This document shows, one piece after another, positions 12,012 to 23,667 of a stretch of 64,000 nt of DNA (position 1 is its first letter; every line of letters begins with the position of its first letter). Origin of the DNA: Deroplatys truncata (Eukaryota; Arthropoda; Insecta; Mantodea; Mantidae). The position numbers were made by a program, and so were the translations under genes. The notes under the pieces are model-generated. The model was not told the origin of the DNA, made no database searches, and was given only the letters and a program-made list of their open reading frames with translations. The DNA lies in NCBI GenBank assembly GCA_030765065.1, contig CM060988.1, forward strand, positions 199,204,565 through 199,268,564. Direction: 5' to 3'.

Positions 12012-13125
12012 CAGTGGAATCTCATTAGCACGTTCCTCATTAACACGTTTTCCCGTGTATTACGTTCAATTATAAAAGTCCCGGTACCAAATCACCAAAT
12101 GTAATAAATAACGTTTGCTTAGTGCGTTTTCCCGATCCCCCTTACTACGTTTGAAGTTTGACGTCCTCATTCACTGTTTTGGCCAATCCTTGATCGGTCC
12201 AATGGGAGAAGGCACTTCACATTCAAAGTTTGACGTCCTCATTGGCTACTTTGGTCAATCCTCGGTCACAGGGTGGATACTGGCAGCCAACCACATGCAT
12301 GTATGTAAATATTTGTGTGACACGATTTGTGTGGGCGGGATAGAGAATGCTTTACCAACGATAGTTTCTACGGTTGAGTGTTGACCAAACATACGTAGAT
12401 CGTATTTTAACTTTTCATTTGCAATGAAAAAAATAAAGTGTAGTAAATAACCAATAGTGATAAACTGAAAATCCCGGAAATAAATCACAATCCAAATATG
12501 AAACATGTGGATATAGTGCGGAAGTTGAACATTCCTCCGTCAACCTTAAACGCAATTGTTAGCAAACCTAAATTGATTAAAACTGCTTTTAAAGAAGGGA
12601 AAAATGCAAAAACAAAACTTTCCTCTTGGAAAATAGGATCAGAACGAAATTTGTTGCATGGAAAAAATTACCGTATTCAAATTGTATTGAATACGCCAAA
12701 TATGCATTTGCCTATTGTACTCTTAACATGAAGCACACTCATAATTGTTTTTTTCTTTTTTAGCGGAAATTGTTATCACATGTGTAATAAAATGCACAGC
12801 AAGGCCACTCTTGTCGCTTCCATAATTCGCAATTTATTTTCTCAAAAACATTCATAACCTCAAAAATCCAAGTTGACCAACATAAAAGCTTGAATTATTT
12901 ATTTTCAGGCTTTGTGTATCCAAATCCATTTGAACACATATTGAATTCAACACGGATTGTACTCAAAATCGATTTCAATTACCCATGGAGACGTAGAAAT
13001 TATTAGATTTTATTACATAACTATGTTCTTAAATTGCATATTTTGCATTTTCATTAACACGTTTTCCCGTCTATGACGTCCAAATCCTTAGGTCCCTGCA
13101 AAAACGTGCTAACGAGATTCTACTG
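12012..13125 (+). mobile_element. pogo/Tigger-like DNA transposon, internally deleted
   Basis: The terminal inverted repeats start CAGTGGAATCTCATTAGCAC (12012) and, from the right end at 13125, CAGTAGAATCTCGTTAGCAC. Both ends are flanked by TA (12010-12011 and 13126-13127). A + strand frame (12498-12731) reads MKHVDIVRKLNIPPSTLNAI, a CENP-B/pogo-type helix-turn-helix with the phrase IPPSTLNAIV, then KPKLIKTAFKEGKNAKTKLS. No DDE domain follows. A 45-bp block beginning AAGTTTGACGTCCTCATT is tandemly duplicated at about 12150 and 12223. It sits inside the broken mariner copy 2 and so is younger than it. Confidence 0.85.
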
Positions 13126-13129
13126 TACA

Positions 13130-13870
13130 TAATTGTAAGTTGAATATTATTTATTAATATTACACAAATGCATGCTTCAGACTTGGATTAGCATGAATGC
13201 AATGATTTTTCATTTACTCACGGTTGTTCCCATCTGCACATGCTAAGAGTGGTACACTTATGCGTGAATAGTTTAGACAATAGGGGGAAGGCAACACAGA
13301 ACAAATAGTGTTTGTGTATGTGTGTAGGAATGTAGAGTGCATTTTGTGATTGTAAACTACTGCAGTAATCAAAGTGTTGACTTAGCTAGAGATTAGATTG
13401 TATCAAAATAACAAAGTGAGTCTGTATTGACATCGTTCATATTGAAACATGATAATCGTTACTGGTAACTATTAATGTAATGTAACTGTGAGCATGATAA
13501 CCATGAAAACAAATAACTGTTTGTCACATCCCTACTGTAGTAGTAACAGAGTAGCAGGTGCATACACAACACGAGATAAGGTGACATCGCCACGCATTTC
13601 GAGTGAATGTTGTTCCACACAAGGGGAACAGCAGTTCCAGCCAGTCATTCTCCCCCACCCTGGATTACCTTCTCCTCCTCTACATTACTGCCATTTCAGG
13701 TCGAAAAAATTGACTGTACAAGATCATTGCATGAAGATATTCTCTCTTGCAAGAACGTTCACGCTTTCCAGGCTTAAAACATAAAATGAAGAAAAATGAA
13801 TGATGCAACATAGCTCTGCCTGCTAACATTGTAATACCAATGAGCCAACTACTTCAACCCAGCAATAATC
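13130..13870. other. Unassigned sequence inside mariner copy 2
   Basis: Contains the inverted GTTAC-rich patch and the hAT-like CACATCCCTACTG motif mentioned for 11240-11420. An open frame at 13488-13784 has no recognisable domain. Otherwise nothing supported. Confidence 0.4.
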
Positions 13871-13939
13871 CTTTCCCTAGGGTGGTCAGTACTTAATCTA
13901 GTGACCCTCGTGCATTAACAGAAGCTAGTTGAGACAACT

Positions 13940-14620
13940 TAACTCACACTTACTGACATTTTGAGAAGAACTCGTGAGCACTGCTGGTGGAGACTTGATG
14001 AACTTGAAAATCATGTTGTCCTTAGGGATGTCAAAGTTTGTGAGGTGGTTGAACTTCTTTATAAAGATAATCTCCCATAAACCGAGGTCAGTGATCTTAC
14101 TTGCCAGTTTTAGTAACCTAATTTCTCTGCTGATCTCATGGTTTGGTTTGTCTCAGAAATGTGCTGATACAACAGATTTATCTGTATACTTACATGTTGT
14201 TTGAAAGTTTCCAGATTTCTCTTAGTCTTCCCAATGTAATACCTTGTTGCAATCTTGTATATTCCAGATCATTCTCTTCTTTATATACTTTAAATTAATT
14301 AAATTCCTGACACCAGTGAGAGCTTGTAATCAGTGAAGTTGGTTCAAACTCTTTTCATTGTCCAAGGGTGGCCAGTAAACTTTTTTATAAACTGCCCAGC
14401 TCTGTTTGGGGGATATGTAGTTATATTTTGGATGCTTTTTGTTTTTTATTTTCTTATCTATCAGTTTCCAGCTAAAGCCATTGTTTTCCACTACTTAGAA
14501 TATTTGATTGTTTGATTTCATATTCAGTTTTTTTCTTAGGGAAGGTATACTAATCTGTGGATCATACTAGCATACAAGCTAAACAAAGTAGACACTGTAC
14601 CTCCAGAAGAAAAAAGAAAT
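13940..14620 (-). mobile_element. Penelope-like retroelement fragment with GIY-YIG motif
   Basis: The - strand at 14215-14275 reads SGIYKIATRYYIGKTKRNL, the GIY...YIG core of the endonuclease domain of Penelope-like elements. Further along (13960-14200) pieces read ISETNQ, LLKLASK and LTNFDIPKDNMIFK-like phrases typical of the domain's C-terminal side. Upstream pieces (14290-14610) include NNGFSWKLIDKKI. The copy is broken and truncated at both ends. Confidence 0.75.
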
Positions 14621-14639
14621 TAAATTAAGTTGAATTTTG

Positions 14640-14890
14640 TTTATGGATGCTCTTTGACTGCTATAGTTCTTAGAATCTTATTCTATATTGGGCATGAAGA
14701 TTGGAAATTATGCTCAGTGGCCTCTTTATCAGACTTAAGGTTCTTTTAAGTGCTGTAATTCTACGACACAAGACCACCGGCTTTACTTCCCTTCCAAAGG
14801 AAGGTGCACACACCTGAAAAAATCCATCACCCTCCACTGGGTTTGAATCTGCGATCTCAGGACCTACAGGCTAGCATGGTACACATAGAC
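14640..14890 (-). mobile_element. SINE family 1, near-complete copy
   Basis: On the - strand a tRNA-like head (ACCATGCTAGCCTGTAGGTC, then B-box-like AGATTCAAACCC) is followed by a body with GGAGGGTGATGG and AAGGGAAGTAAAGCCGG. The tail matches window positions 1-135 (GATAAAGAGGCC, CATGCCCAATAT, AAAGAGCATCCATAAA). This copy defines the family at about 245 bp. Confidence 0.65.
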
Positions 14891-14914
14891 CGTGGAGGAT
14901 GACAAAGAAAAAAG

Positions 14915-14997
14915 ATCTGGCATATATAAGATTGAATGATTGGATGGCAATAAGGTATACATTGGGAAGACTAAACAAATATATTTTAAATAGATTT
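14915..14997 (+). mobile_element. Scrap of Penelope-like GIY-YIG domain
   Basis: The + strand reads IYKIE, then after a stop LDGNKVYIGKTKQIYFK, clearly the GIY...YIG core. It faces the related scrap at 14215-14275 in inverted orientation, with a SINE between the two. Only about 80 bases are recognisable. Confidence 0.6.
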
Positions 14998-15084
14998 TTA
15001 AAAACGGCATTGCATCTACCATTTTGTACCATAAATTCTACACCACTTCACAGAAAAATCACCATCACTTGTATACACTTTGGG

Positions 15085-15175
15085 TCATGTCACCACAAAA
15101 TTATTTCACTTTGCTGGAGAAGGGAAAGTTTTATGGGTTTCAATTTCCGGAAGTTGACAGTTATACATGTGTTAA
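15085..15175 (+). repeat. Repeat family B, 3' end scrap
   Basis: CACTTTGCTGGA, then GGGAAAGTTTTATGGGTTTC, then CCGGAAGTTGACAGTTATACATG matches the right ends of the family B copies at 6970-7038 and 61735-61796. The upstream sequence diverges. Confidence 0.6.
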
Positions 15176-15218
15176 ATGTTTTTATTTAATATAAGCCATG
15201 CTAATACTTGTAAATTTA

Positions 15219-15895
15219 CAGGGGTCATTTGATAAGTTATTGGAATGAAGCACAAAATCACAACATGGATTTTTTTGAATTCTTATTTTTCAACATAATC
15301 TCCCTTGGCATTAATAAATATCCTTGTCCAGTGATGCTCCTGAGTCTCGTCAGTAAAGACAGATTCTTTCAGGCCAGCAAAATACATCTCATCTGTTAAT
15401 TTAGGTTTTGCATTGGACAAAAATTTCTTTTCGCCAAGGAATTTTCTCGGATTAGGGAACAAGGAAGTGTGATGGATACAAGGTGGGAGAATAAGGTGGA
15501 TGTAGCAGCAAATTGTATCTGTTCATTGGTGTTTGTTAGACAAATTACATGTGTGAAAGCAAGAACTGTCCCGATGCAAGAAAACTTTCTTCTTTGACAG
15601 ATTCAACCTTTTCTTGCAATTTTTGTCTTCAGTTGGTTCAGAATGTTAGCATAATATGCTCCAGTGGGAAGATAAGCATTCAGATACTTTGCATCCCAGA
15701 AAACCAATGCCATGATCCTCCTGGCCTTCTGTGGTGATGATTCCATTGCTTTGTTTCAGGTGTAATGGTGTTACCTATGTTTCATCATTGGTCAGAAATT
15801 GATGCATAAAGTTGGCACGATCCTCAAACTTATGAGAAATGTGCTTTTGATCCTGATTCAGCGTTTACCACACCCATCTTGTCAATGTTTTCACA
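15219..15895 (-). mobile_element. Mariner relic, 3' half
   Basis: One end, CAGGGGTCATTTGATAAGTT at 15219, follows a TA and resembles mariner termini. The - strand reads, from right to left, LTNDETYV (first catalytic motif, about 15780), KKVFLHRDSSCFHT (second motif, about 15570), FPNPRKFLGEKKFLSNAKP, and ETQEHHWTRIFINAKGDYVEK at the C-terminus near 15290. The third-Asp motif is degraded. No opposite terminus was found, so the N-terminal half is missing. Confidence 0.7.
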
Positions 15896-15999
15896 TATAA
15901 TTGTGTACTAAAAACGAGAAACACTAATTAATGACACAAGTAGCCAAGGTTGTTATGACATACCTGTGAATGAGAGGTCTGCTGTTTAAATACTATCAG

Positions 16000-16190
16000 G
16001 ATCCTGGTTTTATACAGGTTTTCCTCATGACTGGCAAATGCCAGGGAGGTGGCCTGAAACGTTTCCTTCTCAAACTTCCTTTCCCAATTACCATTTCATT
16101 TCATGTATCATCAATGTCCACCACCTGTGATGGCATATGCAGAAGAAATGGCATTAAAACGCTTAAAAAAAAGGGGGGGAACCAGCTGTA
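16000..16190 (+). mobile_element. SINE body and tail remnant
   Basis: GGTTTTCCTCATGACTGGCA, then AATGCCAGGGAGGTGGCC, then TTTCCTTCTC and TTCCTTTCCCAATTACC, with a final GGCATTAAAACGCTTAAAAAA, follows the conserved body of a widespread insect tRNA-SINE type (GGTTTTCC...AATGCCGGG...CCTTCCC...) as I remember it. No tRNA head is recognisable. Confidence 0.5.
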
Positions 16191-16459
16191 CCTATTATAA
16201 TACTTGACCAATCTGTCTACTAGTCCACACATGTTTTTGCAAAAATGACAGGTCTTGATATCAAAATTATTACTGCTTCTCAATCCGAAGTTTTCGATTC
16301 CTGGTTGGGGCGAGGGAATTATAAATCTCAGTGTGTTTCTTAAAGAAAATTATTAAAATAAAGTTAAAAACCTAGTGAATAAGTTAAATCATCATCATGA
16401 TACAATCACAAAGCTTGAGGTCCCCCCCCCCCTTATCTTTCTTCCAGCTAGTGTGATTA

Positions 16460-16922
16460 CAGTGCTCCTAGTGGCAGGTGCTAACAGAATGGTTGTAAGC
16501 AACCAAATGGCATTGAATAATAATATGGAACAAGGAGAAGATGTTTGTAATGCTATAAATTGTACCAACATTAAGAAAAAGAGACCACATTCATCATTCT
16601 TCCAGTAAGATTAGTTGATAAGACATTCTAGCTACATTAAAATACAAGTATTAATGACCCAGTGGCGGTTTATAACAACCGTTCACGGTTACAGTAAATG
16701 TCATTATGCCTACACATTGAAACTAATAATTATTGCTATTATTTCTCTCATCTTCCTGTTTAAGGTGGAATTTATTATACATCATTAAAATATTAAATTA
16801 AATATGCACTATAATGTTTAAATAATGGGAGGAAGGTATTTATTTTTCCAAAGAAAATGATAACAGAGGTATATTTGGTTATGAACCTAGTAGCTAGCCA
16901 CTAGGAGTGCTGGTATGAAACC
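16460..16922. repeat. Repeat family D, copy 1 (463 bp, inverted ends)
   Basis: The left end CAGTGCTCCTAGTGGCAGGT is mirrored by the right end (complement of 16896-16922: CAGCACTCCTAGTGGCTAGC). The body matches 45690-46110 in inverted orientation. CAG termini suggest a hAT-type non-autonomous element, but the flanking 8-mers are not convincingly duplicated. Confidence 0.55.
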
Positions 16923-17287
16923 AATGCATTTTCTCTACATATTGAGCTCCGTGACTGTATATAGTAGATTGTGACCATAGTTTTTTCTCAAGTCAAAGCA
17001 ACCAAAATGACATAGAAGTTAACGGGGAAAAGTAAGAAACAAGAACTTCAGGACTGCTGCTGCAATCTTTGGGTTATTCAGTGAACTTTTCAAATGGCCC
17101 TTGTAATCAAACTAAGAAGATATGTGGTGGTATAGATGTAGCATTTTGCAACAAACTGTTTATAAATGAATGTCAGGGAACACCAAGGCACATATCTCAT
17201 AAATGATTGCTTTCCTCCCCTTACCTCTCCTGCTGCCCAAAAGCTCAGCCAGTGATGTGAGAATCATGCTGTTTTTTGTTGATGTAG
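16923..17287 (+). other. mnb intron end, nothing recognised
   Basis: Single-copy-looking AT-rich intron sequence. The acceptor region TTTTTTGTTGATGTAG directly precedes the exon at 17288. Confidence 0.5.
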
Positions 17288-17824
<537 letters not shown>

Positions 17825-17852
17825 TGAACGGTATAACTCAAACATGAAAAGT

Positions 17853-17858
17853 GAAATA
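17853..17858 (+). promoter_or_regulatory. Candidate intronic polyadenylation signal AATAAA
   Basis: AATAAA lies 26 bases after the first in-frame stop reached by reading through the mnb donor at 17751. It is contributed by repeat family A. Its use is untested; AATAAA is common in AT-rich DNA. Confidence 0.25.
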
Positions 17859-18015
17859 AATACCAAACTTAATGTTTAAGTTCAGTATCTTCCAAGGATT
17901 CAATATGAAGATTTTCAAGAAAATTCCTCCACCCCAAATTGCCCCTTAAGGGAGCATTTTTAAGTTCTCTTTTGTCTTCTAATGAGTTTGATCAAAGTCC
18001 CATATGTTTAAACCA

Positions 18016-18520
18016 CAGGGTTATTCAAAAAGAAGGAGCAGATTTTAAATATGTATTTCTAATGAATGACATTAGATAGAGATACATACGATACATCACA
18101 GGATAGAGGAAAGTTCAAAGTTTTATTTTATGCATTCAACATGAGCATCATTTATTATGCAAGGATGACCAGTGCTTTTTGCTTTGCATATTTAGCCATC
18201 TTCTATGAATTTCTCATACCAATTGTAAATTTGTTTATGACAAGGTGGCTCGTTGTTGAACTTAAAACAAAATGTATGCAGCACTGAAACAATAGAATCA
18301 CTCTTTGCATACTCGGCACACAAAACCACTTTTCCTATGGTGAGGCCATTTTCTCATCAACAAACCATAATGCTGCTGTAGACATTGAATGGAACTAATG
18401 GGTGGGGGCTTAAAACCTTGAACTTTCCCCTTTCCACTGATGTATCATATGTGTTGCTATCTGTTGTGCTTCATTAGAGATTAATATTTAAAATGTGCGC
18501 CTTCTTTTTGTATAACCCTG
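18016..18520 (-). mobile_element. Tc1-like transposon, short deleted copy
   Basis: The ends are inverted repeats (CAGGGTTATTCAAAAAGAAG at 18016 and the complement of 18482-18520, CAGGGTTATACAAAAAGAAG), followed by TTTTAAATAT in both. The right flank is TA, the left CA. The - strand reads VVLCAEYAKSDSIVSVLHTF, then FNNEPPCHKQIYNWYEKFIE and CKAKSTGHP, a paired-like helix-turn-helix of the QxxFxxxF...PP..K.IY.W..KF...G type used by many insect Tc1-like transposases. The catalytic domain is absent. Confidence 0.75.
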
Positions 18521-18989
18521 TATTTGCATACCTAATAAAATGTATATCTTGAATTTTCTGAGAGTAGCCTGTTAAGACCCCTTCATTTATAACTGGTAAA
18601 CCAAAAAGAGATAAACAAAAACTTACTACATTAAAAATGTCGATCTTGTTAAACACAATTTATGTTGAATTTCATATTTTTGGGATTAACCATTTCTGGG
18701 ATATTTATTGCTGAGAGTTTTAATTTTCCAATATTTTTATATTTATTGAAGTCTGATTTCATCATTCAGTGGAAGTATGGAATTTGAAAGCCAGCCATAA
18801 TGACCCTCACTATTGCTTCACTCTTCTCTATCCCTCTTGCATCTACAATGAAATGTGTAATGGAACTAGTTCTGCAAATGTTTATGTCAACATGAAGTAA
18901 ATAAAAAGATACACTTCTCTAAGAATAGTTTGTAGACGGGGTATAAAAGTAATTGGGTGGAGAAAGTCAGAATGTAACACAACACATTT

Positions 18990-19699
18990 TTAAGTTATTC
19001 TCTTCACAGACTGATTGACGCACACACATACACATGTGGATGTTTTTCTAATAATAGGAACTCGGAATATGTGTTTCTAGTGAAATTTAGTAGGGTTCAA
19101 ATGCAAGTACTTCTTCTGAGTGCTGCAGAAAGTTAAGGATTATTTGTTTAAGGTGTTACATTTAAGAATTATGAATTTTATAGCAAATATATTTAAGAGT
19201 TTGAAGTTACAGAAAATTGTTCCTAAAAGGAAATGTTCATAATCCAGTGTATGTAGCCATAAATTAGAAAAACTGTGTTTGCTAGTTTGAAGAATTAGAA
19301 GGTGAGTTTTTGAAAATGACGAGAGCTGATAAAGAGTTATCAAATGTTTAGCAGAATATTGAATGAATGTTCAAGAGATGTTGTATACAGTGCAATTAAT
19401 CAAATTTCTGCTGCATCTGTGAAGTGTTTTTATTTATAATTGCCACATATTTCGTTAATACAAAACAAAATTTAGATTGTTCTCTTGCAGGTAGATGGTA
19501 GCACTTAACCAGGAGTAAACTTTATTGGAGAGGAAAAAAATGTCTTTCTTCCATTTCTGTAATTCTCTGCTCATGTTTTCTGAACTTTTCAAAACTGTCA
19601 TTTAGTTAAATACTTGCTTGTTTAATATATAGTGTTAAGGTGCTGATATTTTGCTTGAGTTTTATAAATTGCTCTTTTTGATTCATTTGATAGATTTAA
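18990..19699. other. Intronic sequence, nothing recognised
   Basis: AT-rich sequence of the long mnb intron. No coding, RNA or repeat signal that I can support. Confidence 0.5.
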
Positions 19700-20128
19700 T
19701 GCTCAGTTTCACCAACCACATTTATCATTATGTATCATCATAGGTATTTGATGACCATTAAACTTTTGACAGCTCATTAAAAGCAGAGTTACATTTCTTC
19801 AGGTGTGTTTATCATTTTGATTGCTGTAGCTTCTGTCAAATCATTCACATTCATTGCTTTTTAGTTTAAGGTTATGTACTCATGTGAAAAGGTGTTGCAG
19901 TTTATGGATGCTTTCGACACTGAAATATGGTTCGAATTGACAGAAAATATGGGTCCAAAACGTGTAATTCGGCTTAGAGATAATCACTTTTGTAAAAATG
20001 GATGTTGTGAAGATTGTGATACAATATAGGTTATCAAAACAGGTAATACTAAAAATATTGGTCAAAATTTAACCAAGACTGGAATACCGTACCAATAGAA
20101 ATGACCACTTCTGTCAACACAACAGCTG

Positions 20129-20557
20129 CAAGCCCACCTTTGTGGTATGGGGGGTAGCACATCTGCCTCACATTCAACAGGTCCTGAGTTATGTAGATAA
20201 GGTTTTTTTTGGGGGTTTTGCCTTATCCAGAAGATGATTGTTGAGTAACGGGTCACTAACGTTTCCATATTGAACATCCCTGACTGCCCTGTCAAATGCT
20301 CCCCTATCCTCGTGGACAAGTTAGGACAGAAGGTTCCGTGCCAGGGAAGAAGTGTTCTCTCCTCAAAGCACATACACTGCGCACCACTGTTCACTGTGCC
20401 AGGCACTGCTAACCTACAAGATGAAAGGAAAATGTGTGGTGGTATAAAATCCTACCAATCAGGGAAAACCATGAAAAACCCCAAGGTAACATTGACCGGT
20501 CCAACAAAAATCAAATACAAGACCACCTGAATGCGAGCTTGAACCATCCTGCTTGAT
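20129..20557 (+). mobile_element. SINE-like retroposon with target duplication
   Basis: It interrupts Harbinger copy 2 and is bounded by an 11-bp direct repeat (ACAACAGCTGC at 20118 and ACAACAGTTGC at 20558). The alignment to Harbinger copy 1 resumes directly after it. The 5' part (TGTGGTATGGGGGGTAGCAC, ATCTGCCTCACATTCAACAG, GTCCTGAGTT) looks tRNA-like. The body includes GAAAAACCCCAAGGTAACAT and TGACCGG. The 86- and 114-residue open frames across it are incidental. Confidence 0.6.
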
Positions 20558-21154
20558 ACAACAGTTGCTACTAACTCTTGTAAATTGTTTTTCAGAGATC
20601 ATCTGATAATGTTAACGGTGTCTGCTACGGAATTTCAAACTCCCCATATACATGATAAAAGTATCTGATGCAATTGCTTCGTTACACCAGCCACACTGTT
20701 TAACAGAGTTGTTATATACTTCTTCCTAATGCAAGTTTACTTGACCAGGTTATGCAACATCAGTTGAGAAGGTTTTCTTTTTCCTGAATTGGCTGTGCAA
20801 CAGAATGTCTGGCTAAGAACATGAGGTAGCACAGCATGTGTATAAACAAAATATACAGGCTAAACCAGACCAGCTGTAACAGTAATTTATTTTGAAAAAT
20901 ACACCATTAAAACTTTCAAGACAAAAATATTTATGACTAAAGCACATGTGATCTTTCACTTGATTTCATCAATCAGCTATTACCAGAAGTGGGGTCAGTG
21001 GTATATCACTTCAAAATTCCAAATTGGAGTGTGGGTCAAATAGGCAACCATCAGCTAGAGCTCTTCAAAACAAACAACTTTCATAGGAACTGTTTTTATT
21101 AAATCAGTTAATTCTTCCCTTCAGAACATTTTTAGCTGGCTACACAATTGTAAA

Positions 21155-22500
21155 AATATTGTCATCTTAACAGATTGTAAAGCTGCAATCCAAGCAATAT
21201 TTACAACTACATGACCAAAAATGGAAAAAATTATGATGAAAGTACAAATTCAAAGATTTAATAAAAAAGAAGTGGTCCTACAATGGATCCAGCCCATTGT
21301 GGTATACAGGGAAATGAAAGAGCAGATATATTAGCAAAAAATCTGTGTTACACTTACGTGACTTTCTCTACTCTTGTACAAACTATTTTTACAAACGCTT
21401 ATTCTCCATCTACTTCATGTTAATCGAGATGTTAATCTTATTGCTAATTTTCTTGTAGATGCAAGGGGAATATGGTAGGTTTTAAGTGATAGTCAAATGT
21501 TTTAAGAGTTGGTTGCTATGTTGAGTATTGCATTCTCTTTGCATTACCAGGACAAAAATAAATGAATAACAAATTCCCATTTGAGAAAAAGCATAAGTGT
21601 TGGAAAATTTAAGGGAATAACAAGCAATGTCTCGAAAATGGTTCACTCAACAAAAAAATATATATATGACATAAATTATGTATTTTAATGCGCTCTACAT
21701 TTTTTGTGTAGTAAAATTTTGTCTATCTCATGGTTTACCAGTTACACAAAAGTTGTTCACAATGAAGAATAGTTTTGGAGACATTCCCAGAAAATTCGAG
21801 ATATACAATTCATTTGCCATAAAAATGTCTTAAACTTATGGTATTTTATTCAAAATCGTCAGAGCCATTTTTGAGAAAATTAAAATTTTCGAAAAATGTT
21901 CCACGTAAAGGGTAATCTGGGGTGGGGGGATTTTCTTGAAAACCTTTGTGTCGCATCTCTGGAAGATAATCCGACTGTTCGTTTCTGAGTTATGCTGTTC
22001 ACAGACAGACACACATGGACATGTTTCCAAAAATGCTTTATATGCATTCAGTGAACCTCAAAACATGTATTTCCTGTGAAATCTCCGTATCAAATTTTTG
22101 GGTGGAATGCAATTCTTCTCCTACTTACTATACGTAGTAGAGAAAGTAAAAAGGGTTGTAAAATTAAGCAAAGAGTATTGACCAAGCTATCTTATGAATC
22201 AATAAAAAGAATAATAAAGTACAAAGAGAATGCCAACTATAATTCCAAGCTGATTGCAACAATTGGAAACAGAAAATTAAAAATACTTTGGATTATCCCT
22301 CTGTTGCCCCTGAATAACCATGCAAAACTGCAGTAGTTATGTTTAGGCTTATTATTGAACATGATTATCTGACTAAATATCTCCACAGAATTAGCATATT
22401 ACCATCTCCAGATTGCTACTCTGCCGCCAAAATATAGAAATGGGCATGAACATCTATCAGGATATGACATCCAATTATTGGGGAGCAAGATGGATTGTAT
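21155..22500 (+). mobile_element. LINE fragment: RNase H domain and 3' region, interrupted
   Basis: 21155-21345 reads NIVILTDCKAAIQAIF, then KKEVVLQWIPAHCGI and QGNERADILAKN. These are the first and last motifs of the RNase H domain found in Jockey/I/R1-type LINEs; the middle is compressed. After a repeat family A insertion (21345-22150) the LINE continues: SYESIKRIIKYK at about 22190, then MFRLIIEHDYLTKYLHRISI and LPSPDCYS at about 22340-22430, the usual C-terminal phrase before the CCHC motif. Frames are broken. The RT is not present. Confidence 0.75.
21345..22150 (+). repeat. Repeat family A, copy C
   Basis: The block from GTGACTTTCTCTACT at 21358 to TAGTAGAGAAAGTAAAA at about 22150 is shared with 48900-49740 in the same orientation and with 2652-4525 and 17770-18985 in the opposite one. 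The termini carry the inverted motif ACTTTCTCTACT. It splits the LINE RNase H region, so its insertion is younger than the LINE. Confidence 0.75.
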
Positions 22501-23667
22501 TCAGAGCATTAGCTGGATTTTTATCAATCCGTGCTCTTTGAAGGAGAAAGGCATATTGTCTGTGGCTAGGCTGCAGTTGTCCAGTTGCTTGTACACGAAC
22601 AGCAAGATGTCTGATGAGCACGTAATAATAATAAATAATAATAAATTTTTATTGCCATTCAGCTTATTACAGCAATAGTCAACGTCAAAAATAATTACAA
22701 TAAATATATGATTACATAGTTGCATATTACATATATTATATAATTTCTCTGTGCTATTACATATTAACAAAATTGCAATACAAATTACAGTGTATTGCAT
22801 GATTGATACATTGTGCAGAGCTAATATAAATATAATCATCAGAAAAGCAATAAATAGTCCAGGAATAAAGTACAAGGGTAGTTGATATTACTTACTGTTA
22901 AGATATATTTTCAAAATATTCCGGTAGTGAATAGTATGGGTTGTTTAGCAATCTGTCATAAAGTTTATGTTCAACAGCCAATAGCATTGACATAACAAAA
23001 CTATCGCTATTTGTAGTAGAAGTGAGGTATTTGTGCTAACTTTTATACTTATTTCACAGCAACAAAACACTTGATTGTCAAGGCCATATGAGCTTCCTTT
23101 GCCAACATTAATTTTCTTTTATATGAATGGCATTGCTGTCTGCATATCTGGGATTCAGGTGCACTGTCTTTTTATTTGTTTTGAGAGTTTTATCTAATGG
23201 TATGCTATTTGACCCTTACTTCCATTTGAAATTTTAAAGTGTTATACCACTGAACCCACTTCAGGTTATGGCTGATTAATGAAATCAAGCTCCAATGAAA
23301 GTTCACGTGTGTTAGTTATAAACATTTTTGTCTTGAAAATTATAAGGCCATATTCACTGTTACAGGTGGTCTAGTTTACCTTGTATATGTGCTACATGTC
23401 TCTCTTGTTTTCAGAGTTAGAACTGCAAAGAGACATTGCAGACATTTCTATTGCCAACCTTCACATGCTCGTGTTACAGGTTATCATAGTTGAAATATTT
23501 TCATTTTGGCGTGATTAATGTCAACAACACTGCATAAGTTGAATGTTCCTCAAGCTATAGGGTTATTAATACAACTAGTGGCAGGCAGAGCACAGTAGGT
23601 TACATGAGAAAGAGACAGCGAATCGTTGGGCGTAAAATGTTTACTGAATGCATTACTGAAAACTAGG

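Larger units (their letters stand above)
10090..13911 (-). mobile_element. Mariner (D,D34D) copy 2, split by later insertions
   Basis: The left end CGAGGGTCACTAGATAAGTA (10090) is matched by the complement of 13887-13911 (TACTTAATCTAGTGACCCTCG), so the two ends lie 3.8 kb apart. The left flank is TA, the right TG. The - strand transposase is best preserved at 10223-10747: DDETWIYQSEPETK, HHDNASVHT and YCPDLAPCDFF keep all three catalytic Asp, with 34 residues between the second and third. The HTH region lies at 10810-11170 (SGRPTVATEKNIT, then KKFLRWVPHN) with frame breaks between. About 2.6 kb of foreign DNA, including a Tigger-like element, separates the transposase start from the right end. 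It is dead as it stands. Confidence 0.8.
20864..23388. mobile_element. Long-inverted-repeat (foldback-like) element, copy 1
   Basis: The left arm 20864-21070 (GCTAAACCAGACCAGCTGTA ... ACTTTCAAGACAAAAATATT ... CAATCAGCTATTACCAGAAG) is repeated inverted at 23190-23388, differing mainly by substitutions and a short gap. A block GCTAGGCTGCAGTTGTCCAG at 22569 is shared with the element at 39205-40890, which has the same two arms. The interior holds a LINE fragment and repeat family A. It is inserted in Harbinger copy 2, since Harbinger sequence resumes just after 23390. The superfamily is unknown. Confidence 0.65.

Noticed and set aside
13488-13784. 98-residue + strand open frame as a host gene
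   Set aside because: No domain, and it lies between the two ends of a broken mariner next to hAT-like repeats.
20062-20530. Open frames of 114 and 86 residues
   Set aside because: They lie across a SINE insertion with target duplication. No domain.
22501-22875. 124-residue - strand open frame with hydrophobic stretches
   Set aside because: AT-rich sequence within the long-inverted-repeat element gives Ile/Cys/Tyr-rich translation. No domain and no gene context.
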